From NCBI GenBank assembly GCA_027922465.2, contig BQMF02000168.1:744001-808000 (forward strand): 64,000 bases of DNA, read 5' to 3'. Below, one piece after another: positions 1 to 12,561 of the stretch. Within the stretch, counting starts at the first letter, position 1, and each line of letters opens with the position of its first letter. Both the position numbers and the translations under genes were made by a program. Source of the DNA: Turritopsis dohrnii. Taxonomy: Eukaryota > Cnidaria > Hydrozoa > Anthoathecata > Oceaniidae. The notes under the pieces were generated by a model. That model searched no databases. It was not told the DNA's origin and saw only the letters and a program-made list of their open reading frames with translations.

Positions 1-255
1 AGGACATAGTTATACTGACATGTTGAACACTCCTTATTAAAGATATTCGTTAGAAGGACTAAGCTAATGTTATGTTTGTTATATGTTACCAGGGAAAAAA
101 ACTTAGTTTATCGATAGAAAATATTTTTCTGTAACACTCTGTTTTAAGGACGGATATAAATCTGTAAGGATATATCTCATTACCGTTAGTATCAGTTGTT
201 ATAATAATTTATATTATACAAGTTCTTTACAGAGATATTTGTCTTTACTATACCA

Positions 256-552
256 TAACCAAAGCACCCCGCCTGCACACGACGTCGTTTTAACGTTGTT
301 ACAACGTCCAGCGACGTCGTATGCAAGACCGTTTGCAAGGGGTAAGTCAGTCTTTGGTTCCTTTTTCTGCAAGCCTTTTATCAGAGGAAATAGTGCTTCT
401 TCCAGTCAAAGATTACCCAAACGTACATCCTTTAGTAAAGAACTTATTTCCTCTAGAGGTTGTACAAGATGTTCCCTTGGCAGGTAACCAAAGCACCCCG
501 CCTGCACACGACGTCGTTTTAACGTTGTTACAACGTCCAGCGACGTCGTATG
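256..552. repeat. Two 68-bp direct repeats rich in ACGTCGT palindromes
   Basis: Copies at 256-323 and 485-552 are identical over 68 bases and lie 161 bases apart. Each contains two ACGTCGT-type blocks. In the second copy an inverted pair, GTTACAACGTCC (527-538) and GGACGTTGTAAC (552-563), forms a hairpin with a 13-base loop. They lie just beyond the 3' end of the Harbinger transposase relic and are probably subterminal repeats of that element; this is inference, since no clean terminal inverted repeat was located. Confidence 0.7.
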
Positions 553-626
553 GACGTTGTAACAAAATTAAAACAACATTTGTGCCTGCGGAGCAGTTGT
601 ACAATTTCGAACCTATGCGAAAGTTC

Positions 627-1835
627 TTAACAAAATTTCCATTGCCATTCAACAGCTCCTTCGTTCATGAAATAATCCTTAAATTCGTCTCTGACTACTT
701 TAGCTGTAACAGTTGCATTGTGTCCACTTCTAGGAACCTGGAGGGGGTGAAATGTATCTGTGGTAACATCATCACGCCATTCACCTTCTCTAACATCACC
801 ATTTTCGAGAGTAGAATCTGCTAAATTTCCTGAACGATAAGCTGGATTTTTGATAAGCATATTATGTAATGCCAGCGTTGAGAGAACTATGTTTTCGACA
901 TATTTTGGGTCTAAATTTATTGTTGTAAAAAAGATCCTCCACCTGTTTGCAAGAATACCAAATAAATTTTCGGATATTCGTCTTGCTCTATTGTGTCTGT
1001 GATTCGTTTATCGACGGTTAAGTTTTGTTGAGGATAAGGCTTCATCATAAACTTTTTAAGTGCGAAAGCATCATCGCCAACAAAAACATAGGGCAATGTT
1101 ACACCACTGACAGTCATTTCGTCATCCTTACGAACGCTTTACGGACCCATCTTGAATAGACTGCAATAATGAACTGTTGTTCCATACACCTGAGTCATTA
1201 ACTCGACCGTTAGACCCGACATCGGCATACAAACATTCGTAATCAGGACCAGCAATTGCTAAAAGTATTATGAAATTATGCTTATAATTGTAGTAGTAGG
1301 AGCCGCAGTTAGCAGGCTTTTTGATGGTGACATGTTTTCCATCTATTGCCCCTAATGCACGCGGATAGTTCCATCTGGTTTCAAACTTTTTGGCAATCTC
1401 AAGCCATTCTTTCTCAGATGACGGTAATTTGAGAAACTTTGGGACCAATTTATCTACCAGAGCATCGCAGCATCCCCTTATGATATACGAAATCGCGTTC
1501 AAAGCAATTCTAAATTGAAAGTGAAGAGATTGAAAGGATTCTCCAGTTGCGAGAAAACGTAGTGTAAGAGCAAGTCGTTCTTCGGGCATGATTGGTCTGT
1601 GACCACCACAGTTACGCATTTGACCAGGTGTAATTAAATGAGATATCTCATTCAGTATGAACTCGAAGTCTCCTACGTCCATTCTAAACATTTCCCTGAA
1701 CCCAAGTCTGTCTTCGATTCTCAACTCCTTTATGATGTTATTGAAGTATCCATTTTGCTCTTTCCTTTTAATCCATTCTCTGATTTTCCTGCGTGTTGGT
1801 TTTTCATCATCTGAATCGATGAGCTCATTCAACAC
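627..1835 (-). pseudogene. PIF/Harbinger (HARBI1-like) transposase relic
   Basis: The minus strand encodes a HARBI1-like DDE nuclease. The N-terminal part is open from 1835 to 1128 and includes the first catalytic block (AIDGKHVTI) and the second (YADVGSNGRVNDSG). The next block (YVFVGDDAF) is in another frame at 1117-917, and the last, with the expected Glu (ENLFGILANRW) and its tail, lies in a third segment ending at 627. At least two frameshifts, near 1120 and 1000, break the protein, so it cannot be an active transposase as read. The intact family protein is about 350 residues, which matches the summed pieces. A repeat-rich hairpin sits upstream near 2000, and direct repeats lie downstream. 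No Myb-like partner ORF was found. Confidence 0.88.
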
Positions 1836-1995
1836 AACAGTACAAGCACTGCAGACCTCTTCTCGTCCGCCATTTTGTTTTTGAAAGAATGGATGGAACG
1901 ATGAAGATTTTCAAACGTTCGATTGTTAGATAAAAGAAGCCCCACAAACCGAAAATTTTACTTCATCCAACATTGAGTTTTTATCCAACATTTCA

Positions 1996-2044
1996 TCCAA
2001 CATTTCATCCAACATGGGAGAATGATGTTGGATGAAATGTTGGA
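1996..2044. repeat. 20-bp-arm hairpin with CATCCAACATTT tandem units
   Basis: Arms at 1996-2015 and 2025-2044 are perfect inverted repeats of 20 bases with a 9-base loop. The left arm is the end of a short tandem run of CATCCAACATTT units starting near 1967. It lies upstream of the Harbinger transposase start and may be part of that element's terminus. Confidence 0.8.
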
Positions 2045-2714
2045 CAAGAGGAGCAGTTCATTTTTTTCTCTCCGTTCTTTCATAATAACCGCTCGGTCAA
2101 ACAAACGCCATAGATATTTCGACTAAATCTTTTATGAAATATGCACAACTTTACAAAAATAAACAGTTTCCCTCCTTTCCATCCAACCATTTGAAATTCC
2201 ATTAAAATTTTCGTTTTTATAGATCAAAGCAAAATAAAATGAATGCGAGGCTGCGATGATATTTCATTTCAGTCCTCATGTAATCTCCAATCGCATTGTA
2301 GTGGTAGAAGTGTCACTGGTCGTTTTCAGTTTGAAATGAACTTTATTATTTTCATGATATCATCTCCTGATAAACCGGTTGCCGAAATAGAAGAGCTATT
2401 AGAGAAATTCAAAGAATGGACAGTTCAGTTACACGAAAACATCACTCGTCAGATCTCTTTTTTTGTGTTTCAAAGGAATCCATTGATTTGTGGGATTATT
2501 CGAGTGAACCCATATTCACTAGAAATCTGACCTGGAATTTATCCAAAACAACTCTAATTATATTATGTATCCCTAAAAAATATATGGCTTCGTGTAACCA
2601 AAACATGATTTCTGTGAATTTATCTAATTGCATCCCTAAACTGAAACTTGTGTAATGTTACAAAAACTTTGTTACGGTCCTTTTGTGTCCTTTGGAAAGA
2701 ATTCCAAAGAAAAT

Positions 2715-5700
2715 CTAAATTTTTACGCCATTATTCCTATCTAGCCAGTTACTTCCACGTCGAAATGTAAACATGCTGAGCTTGGAAGATGATTGGAGGA
2801 CTGGCGATAATGGTGACACTTTGGCGGTTTTTTTGACTATTTCAACTGATTGTAACTTCTTTTTGCCGATCAGCCAGTATGTCTGCACGACACCAACATT
2901 CTGAAATGAAAGCAGATATTTCCTTTCAAAAAAAAAACAATGAAGCCTATAGTTTTAATGCAACTCGATATGTATTTGCTCGTATTGTTTTAAAAGAGCG
3001 CCATTGTCACAGCAATAAAAATAACGATATTTGAAGCAGGACACTCATTGTTGATGATGATAATAGATTTTAGTTCTTCGATAGTTGACTACAAATAATG
3101 TAGCTATAGAGTTTACAGTGTTTTTTTCTGCAACAATTGCATAACACTTTTGGACACATTTCTTTTCTTGCTGTTTTTTATGGCCACACTGATCAGCATA
3201 TATTTATATTAAACCCATGTATTTGCAGAGGCGTAGTTAGGGTCAGTCAAAAAAACCTGGAGGAGTTCAACATTATGATATTTCTTTTCAGTATTAATTG
3301 CCGATTAGGTTACTTGCACGCTTTCCTTTTCTACCTTAAATGACTTAACTCTCCTCCACAAATTTTGACTGACCTCTGGCTACGCCTCTGATTTGTACTT
3401 TCAGGTGTTAAACCCATGTATTTATACCTTCAGGTGGACTTTCTTATCTCTTTCTACGATGACGTAACTTTTAGTTGCATCGAGTAGTTCTTTCGTCTCT
3501 TTACTGATGTGTATACGCAAAGCTAAAAATGAACTTTAAAGATTATTTCTTTTATATGTTGTGCTTTTGTTCAAGCCTGGAACGTTCCCATTACACGAAG
3601 GCTATGAAAGTTCATCGTACAAGCATGAACCAAACATTGTCAATAAGCAAATGACAAATCAGTCCAACCCTCTCCGTTTGCTTCCATTCTTGATGCTTTG
3701 TTGACCGTATCTCCAAATAAACAGTATCGAGGCATTGCTGTTCCAACAACTCCTGCCGCACACGGACCTAAACATGTTTCACTTGCAGTTTTTCCAATAA
3801 AAAGTAAATGATACCTGACATATGGAACTTAACCATCTATTATAACTCATAAGACTATTACTCATCACTAATTTTCTACATTTTACCATATGTTTAAATT
3901 TCAACTTCTGATTATATTTTATTGGATGAAGCTTCATCGATGAAGGCTTTAAAACGTTCGTCAACTAGTAGTGACAAGTCGGTCAATAAATCTCTATTAT
4001 CGAAAGAGGCCCCACCATGGTTGGGTCCGATGCGCCAAGAAAATTTTTGAAAAATACTACCTCTAGATTGCCTATAAAAGCACTCAAAATCTATAATTTC
4101 AACATGACTTTCAATTATTAGGAAAGGCAAAAACAAATTTCTCAAGCCCCCCAGCTCCCCCTAATTCTACGTCCTTGTATAAACATGCGTAAACTAAATA
4201 CCTCTCATTATTTCTCCTATATTTTTACTAAATTCTTTCTAGTCTTCAACGGAAAAAGTTTCAATTAATCTTAACAAACCATTCATCAATCATTTATCCA
4301 TGCGTCACGAAAAAATTCGTAAAAGTAACCCCATGAACATCCCGATGATATTAGCTGTTCTCAAAAAGTCACTTGACAGAGAAGAACTCATTGGCACAAT
4401 ACCGCAAAAAAGCCAATCGTGTGACCCCAATTTTTTTGCGTTCTAATGCAGAACAGTGGCGTGTAACAAATACATGAATATCTAATAAATTCAAGTGTAC
4501 GTACCAGAATGTACTCCAATGCGAATCTCCAGTTTTGTATCAGGCATATGTCGAATAATGAATTGCTCATCTACTGACTTCAACAAATGTAGTGAAAGAT
4601 CTGCAATTTCTGACGCATGCGCATGCCCGTTACGTATAGGTAAACCGGATACGACCATATAAGCGTCACCTATCGTCTCTACCTAAACGAGTTACGATTT
4701 ACGTTACACATCTTATTTGATGTTCATTACATAGCCATCAAACATCGAAACATATTAACCTTGCGTACCTACCTTATAGACATCATAACCTTTTATAATG
4801 GCATCAAATAGCGTGTACAAATCGTTAAGCAAATCAACGACCTAATAAATCAACATCATCAAAATTTTGGATCACAAACCAGAAATTTAAAGGATGTTTC
4901 CATTCATGAAACGAAACAGAATGATGACAATTATTATTATTGTTATTATTATTATTCATGAATTTTTAGACAGGATATACATTTCAGTATTAAAATATAC
5001 TGCTATTAACATGTGTCCTGTACAAAAGTAAAAAAGTAAAAACGTATTTAATAAGTAAAATCTAAAAATATTTAAAAAGAGAAAGTTGGAAAAAGTTGGA
5101 AAAAAGACTGTAAGGATGTGGCTGAATTGTGAAATGTGACCGTCACAAATGCAATGAACATATTCATAAAGTCAATACTTAAGCAGATCCATAAAATTCT
5201 TCTAACTTCTTCTTAAAAAGGAAAAAAGATTCTTCTCTCCTTATATCTAAAGGTAGAGTATTATAAATGTAAGCTCCAAAATAGTAAAATGAATTTCTTG
5301 CGATTTCTAATTTCACGACAGGTAATTTCACCAGGAAGTTATTATTTCTAGTGTTTCTACCATGATTGCTTAGTTTGAAACAGTCGTTAAAGCTGTCGAC
5401 TAGTGTTCCGTTTAAGCAACTTCTAACCAAAACCATAGCTCTTTTGGTAGTTTGATTCTTAATCGATGGGACGTGCTTAATGCCAACAAGATGCCCTTAC
5501 GGGCAGAAAGATTTCTGCAAAATCAGTTGGAAACTGAAAATATAAAAAAATGAAATACTATAATAGCATTCTTGAAACTTGAATGATTTTGAATTATTGA
5601 ATGGTTGAATAATTTCTACAATATGTGACGGTTTGAGGGGAAATCATAACAAGTGATAGTTTCTGATAAATTTATCAGAAAATTACTGATTAGAAAACAA

Positions 5701-8700
5701 TAGATTTAATCAGTAATTCGTTCGATTTATCAGTAATCCGTTTGATGAATCAGTAATTACTGATATAATAATCGGTAAATACTGATAAATAATCAGTAAT
5801 ACTGATTCATCGAACAAATTATTAATAAATCGAACAAATTACTGATAAATCGAAGGAATTACTGATTATTTATCAGTATTACTGATTATTAATGATAAAT
5901 TTCTGATAAATTACTGGTTAATTTATCAGTAATATCACTTGTTATGATTTTCCCTCAAACCGTCACATATATTACATTCCTAATTACGTGCTTCTCATGA
6001 CATTTTGAAGGCATAATTGACACAATGCGAAACTTTATTATAATGTATGTAACTGCCAATAAACTGAACAACATGTTTGTTGATACAAAATAATATAAAA
6101 AATACATGGATCCTTTCAGATATCTTAATGAGTATGATCATAACTCATAAACTCAAAACATTTTTTCAAGAACATATAAATTTTGGTCATGCAAAATACA
6201 TTTATATCGACTAAAATCAACATACATAATATAGTTAAAGTCATATCAGAAATTTCTATTTCAGTTTGATTAACAATATGGCATGCACTTACATTCTTCA
6301 TCAAAGTTGAAATTCATGGTCAGTTTAAAAAAAATCTGTAGGAAGTTTAAGAAAGGTTGAATGATTTTTACATAACATTACATTTCTGATTACATTCATA
6401 TGCACCCAAAGGCATTGCAAACTGTAATTGACACTATGCGAAACTTCATTGCATATACGTATACACCACCGATAAACTTAATAACATCTGAATGACATAA
6501 AACATCCCCTCTTTTGGGAGTATAAAATCAGCTTATGTTTATATTGATATTTTCAGATGTCACACAGTGACTACGTACGCAAATCATAAAATTTAAACAT
6601 TTGATATGTACTATCAATCTCCTTAATTACAAACGTAATTCCCAATATTGCAAACACAAAAATAAAACAAAGATTTTGATCATTTAGAAAACTTATAATA
6701 TACCTATGCATGCTCTAAACTTCTAAGTAACCACACACACATATTTATATAACTGAAAGGAAAGTTTTGGGTTGTTACATAATTTGCTGTGTATTGGGTT
6801 TACAGGCAATTGGAAGATGTTTGAATTCGCTACTGTAATTAGGAAAGCCATTTGTAATAAAGGACATTGACAATATATATAACTTAAAAACAAATCAAAC
6901 ATTAAAACATTAAAAAATTATCATCAAACATTAAAACATTATATACCGTAAAGCGGGGTGACTTCGATCAGCGGGGTGACTTCGATCAGTAAAAATAAAC
7001 TGTTTAAACTCTGAAATTAAAGTGCGTTTTTCACATTTTTTAAGATTTTCATTTAGGTTCTTATTGTAAAATATAATCAGAATCGTCTTCAAGCGAAACA
7101 ATCAATTTCTTCCGAAATTAACGACGAAAAACATCAAAATTTTCACCGCTCACATTGGTCATCGCTCTACGTCGTATTCAAGAGTCTAGCCTGGACATTT
7201 CTGGTACATATGTGAAGTATAGAGGCTGAATGTAAAGAAAATTATAATATGTCTGAAAGAAATTCTGTTCTTCACCGCTATATTCTGTTTTTCTTTTCCT
7301 TATTCCTTTATTGATAATATCGTGTTAATAAAAACACGAAAAAAACGAATGTTTTATATCGCTATAAGTTACATATTCGCAAGAACTTCGTGAAAAGTCG
7401 TCGTATCTCATGGGAGATTTGACTTACCGAAGAAATTTTAATAAGCGTGCTCTTTCCCCAGGATGGTAGATCTCAAAAATTTTGTTTGAGATACAATGAA
7501 ATGTCAATGTTAATTTCGTTTCGTATTAACGAGGGTCACACATGTGTGAACGTCTTAAATATCTTTTGTTTTACTAACATTCGCTGATCTTTTACGGTCG
7601 AACATTTACCTCGGATGACAAATGGTGGTCTGTTAATATTGTAATAATGGCGCTTTAAAAACATTGTCAAATACAATTATAAGTAATTTGGCGCTTCTCA
7701 TAAGCTGATCGAAGTCACCCCATAATCGATATTGTCGTTTTCTTGGAAAGATCAGGTTATTTCTCTGGAATTACAAGTTTAGTTAATGTGAAATTTTGCA
7801 CTGAAATAGAAGAAATATGTAATGTAATGATTCCAAAGTTTCAGAAGTAATGGTTTAGTATTTCGGAAGTTACTTTTAAAATAGTGGCAAAATTGATCGA
7901 AGTCACCCCGCTTTACGGTACATTAAAGGATCACTAGACCCACATTTTTTATGTTGGAGCTGAGGAGGACTCCATACTGAGCTTCAGTATCCACAGCTTA
8001 AAAAGAATAACAGCCCATACATGAAACAAACGAAGGTGTTTTGTGTTTTCACTAAAAACAAACAACAAATGTATATATACCTTTTTACTCTTCTGTTTAC
8101 AAAATGTTGAAATCTTCTTTAGAAAAGAATGATCACAGTTCAAAAAAAATCGAAGTTTCTTCTATAGATTTTGTTTTCATCTTAAAATATGTATATGCTC
8201 TTAAAAATCCATTTAATATTGACCAAAGAAACTTGTAAATCTAAAAGGGTTTCTTCGCTGGGTGACATGCGTTGCACGACGTTTTGGTTTCATGTAAACG
8301 CACGCATGAATTTTCAAAAAACCGCTAGGTTTGGACAGTAAGAAAAAAACGAAGAACCAAAGCCGGTTTTAATAGCTTTCTTGCTTTCGCAGAAATCTAA
8401 TAATACGGGCCGCTTTTCGTTCAATGGAGGTTAGTTTCCCGTTTTGTGTGGTGCTTTTATTGAGATTAATTATCCCACAATATGTGAGAAGTGGAACAAC
8501 CATAGCATTATATATCTGTAGTGCAGCTTGTACAGTAAGATAAAGGCGGAGTTTCTGTAAGAGTTGCACTCTGCTGGAGGCTTTGCGGTACTTCTTGTGA
8601 AAATCGCTATTTAAAGTTAAAGATTTATCGACCACGTTTCCCAAGTATTTGTATTCGCAAACATTGTTGATGACTTGTGAGTTGACTTTCACTTCAAACG

Positions 8701-11700
8701 GCTTTGTTACATCGTGCAATCGTTTAGCAGTGCCAAAAAGTAACGACTCAGTTTTTCCTTTGTTCAGGTTGATAATAAGTTCATTCTCATTTAAATAATC
8801 AGTGATCCGTTTGAATTCCGCGTTTAAGCAGCTTTCGATTTTATGCACACTTTTGTTGCCGTAAAAAATCACTGCATCATCAGCGTACATAATGAAACGA
8901 GCATCCTTGATCACATCAACGATATCATTAAAGAATATAATGAACAATAGGGGTCCGAGGATAGATCCCTGGGGGACACCATTAAATATGGGTTTCTCAG
9001 TTGATCGGTTACCATCAATTTCAACTAGTTGTGTCCTGTGGAACAGGTAACTCGTAAACCAGTTTTTGTTATTGTGTGTCACAAAAAAAGAATGGCAAAA
9101 TGAAACGACTGATGGTTTAAAATTGTTGCAATATTAAGGGAGCTAGTAGAGTGTTATCCTGCGGTCACTCTTACACCTTTCTGCTCCTTCCGATGGAAGC
9201 ATGTCTAACCCAAACCCACCCATCCCCACCAGTTTTCATTAATTTGAATTATCTTCTGATAGAAAAAAACGTTTTTAAATCTTACTTGCATAGGTGTTGA
9301 CATGCCAGATATAGTGGTAAAACCAACAATGTCACTGAAATAGATGGTCACTTCTTCATATCTTTCAGCTTCCACTGCGTTATGTTGTTTTAATTGTTCG
9401 GCTACAAAACTAAAAATATGAAATACCATTTCCCACATGAATATGTTGTGTCAATTCTGCAATATTATACATGTTAACAATAACTATTTTTTTTTCCTTC
9501 AAAACTCGTGGTTAATACATATGGCGGCAATGGAAGAACTCTGACGGGAATTAAAAATCGTCATCTCACTCGATCAGTGTAATTAGTTCGGATGGTCCAT
9601 TTACCTTGGCAGGAGTCTATATATCAGATCATCTGTCTTCTTTTTCTCCACCGATAATAACGCCGTCCTCTCTTCAACAATTTTTTCTAAGTTATTGCTG
9701 TATTTTTCCAACATTTCTACCATGTGTTCGAAAACATTAGATTCCCTATGGAGAGAAAAGTCAACAGTTAAAAAGCGTTTGTACTGGATAAGATCATTAG
9801 AAATGGATTTTTATTGAATATTAAACAACAATTATGTAGCTATATGTAATTGTATTGTATACACCATATGTGAGAACTTTTACTTGAAAGTGCTTACTTT
9901 CCACTTGAAATCTTTTTCATATACTTCTTGATATCCTGAAAACTTGGTCTGGCGTTTTCATCTTCAGCTAGACACATTTTCATGAGACTCACAAGTTCAC
10001 GTTCATGGCTACAGTGTTTCCCGCCATTAACATTGCTTAGTTTCCCGCGAAATTGCTGGACTGCTGGTCGAAAAGGAGGATCAGATTTAGTTTTCAATTT
10101 CTGGATGATGTCTAAATTTAATTTTTAATATTGTTATACATGCAATAGACAGTTATTTGGCCAGATCTTTTTTCAAGGATGTTTTTTTTCTGGTAGCTAC
10201 CTCGATTCTTAGTTTGCCCATTTCAGCTGCAAGTTTATCTGGCTGTACGTTTTGTGCATGACTTAATATTTCTATAATTTTCAACAATATAAGCACAAAT
10301 TATCCTAGGCTTTTAATAGGCAAAATTCTGGCCAATGGAAGCAGCATAAGAGTTCATTTTTGTTTTGTTTTTTTCAACATTTCATGTTGAGCTATTCGAT
10401 TCAGAAGCTTGTGTTTTAAACGTTCATAAAGCATTCCTGAATGACTGGAAAACACTCAACTGATTGTCATGAATTGATTCGTAGTCAAGACGAGAAACGG
10501 TATGAGTAAACGGTGGATGTATGTGATATTTATGAGTAAACGGTGGATGTATGTGAGAAACGGTATGAGTAAACGGTGGATGTATGTGATATTTAGAAAT
10601 CTGTAAATCACCTCTGGCTTCTAGCTCATGCATCGAATATGGCTCGCTCCTTGTAAGTATCTCTTGCAAAATTATTCCAAAACTAAATACGTCTCCTTTC
10701 TGCGTACCATTTGAAGGTGGGTAATTCATTCGTAACAGCTCTGGTGCTGTCCATAGAAGACCTTAAAACAGAAAACTCAAGTACTTAATGAATCTCATTT
10801 GCAGATTGCCAAAACTGAAATAAACTTTTTGACTAAAAACGGTGTAAAGTAAAAAGAAATCAAGAACATAGATATTTGTTAAGCACCTTACTTACTTCTG
10901 TAAAGGTTTATCAATCGGCTAATGGAAGTAGTGATTTCGTTACCTCAGACTAATTCAGTAAAAGGATAAATTTTTTGTTCGATTGATTAATCGATTGAGA
11001 GTTTGCCTTTTGCTTAACTATTGTAATGATTAATCAATCTTGAGTCCTGGGTTTTTGGCATCACTTTACGATAAACTGCATAGCTAAGGGCACTGACATG
11101 CATATCACAAATATGTTACGTGGTAAGTGGTTGATGTATGACGTACTAGCGTAGAAAGAATTGATATCACACTCATACATCGGGTTTAGACCAGTTCGTA
11201 AGAAATTCATTCCAAAGTCGGTGACCTTGATCAACCATCTGCTGTCAACAATGCAATTTGATGATTTTAGACGACCATGAGATTTCAAATTGGAATTGTG
11301 TAGATAATTCATGCCCTGAATCAAAAATTTCACTAATAGAGGACTCTTTTTAGTTTTTGTATAACACAAGAACAAAACATGTTCTTTACCTTCACGATAT
11401 CACGAACAAAGGATTTCATAAACATCAGATCCAATTTGATGTCATCGTTGCATAATACATCCTTAAAGGACAAAATAGAAAGAAGTGAATATACATAGTA
11501 ATTTATTGATTTAGTTATGTTTGAGAGTTAAGTTCAAAATGACACACCTGCAAACTTCCCTTTTGACAGTAGCTGAAACACACCATAACTTTGGCTGATT
11601 GAAGTGCCATGCCGAGAAATGGATTGATATTTTCTTGACTTAGATCTAACATCTAAAAGTAATACAACAGATGAAGGACTTCCTACAAAACATTTTTCTA

Positions 11701-12530
11701 AGTGGTCTGCCACTTTTCTCTTTTTATGCATGAGGGTTAGAAAGCTATTTACATCACGTACTCATTAACTAGTGAGGTGTTACCGCTCTCTCTTTTTTCT
11801 TAACGATCACTTCGATATTTGATCACTATGGCAACAACAACTCAGTTGTTCCTACCTCGCGTAGTTCAGTCAACACTTGCCTATTTAAGACGATCTTCAC
11901 GTTTTCCAATGTTTTCACTGATACCAATTGAGACTGAAGAAAAATGTTAAAACGTCGCAGGTGACGTTAAAAGTGCAAGTGATTCAAAAGTAAAATATTT
12001 CGCAAGTGTGTATACCTTGTAATAAGCAACTTTAGTGAAAATCTGTTCAACTTCTTCCCCCATCTATAAAGCAAGCATTTGAACTTAATGCAAACCGTCA
12101 CGAAACGTCATGAAACAGCACAGTCAACAAAATCACGGCTATTAATGCAATGAACAAAAAAAACTTTTATGGAGACCTCAGTATTAATTGAAGCTCTTGA
12201 ATGATTCAACATATGCCTGTTATGCGTCAAATGGATTTCATTGCCATCTATTTTCCAACTCAAATTAGCTATAATCAATCTCTTTCTAAGAAGGAACCAA
12301 ACATATGTTATACTTCTGATTTCTATATAAGTATTGAAAGAACAATTTGCGTTTTGCAAGGTTTACCTATATATATACAAGGCAACAAATATCGCGGATG
12401 AAATCAAGAAACCAACTAATGCTATAGCAACTGCAGTACTATCTAAAAGATAACGTAACAAAAGTTCTTTATATAAAATGCCTCACTGTATTCGGAGTTG
12501 CCTGATGGGAACCCGCCTTTTTGTTAGTAC

Positions 12531-12561
<31 letters not shown>

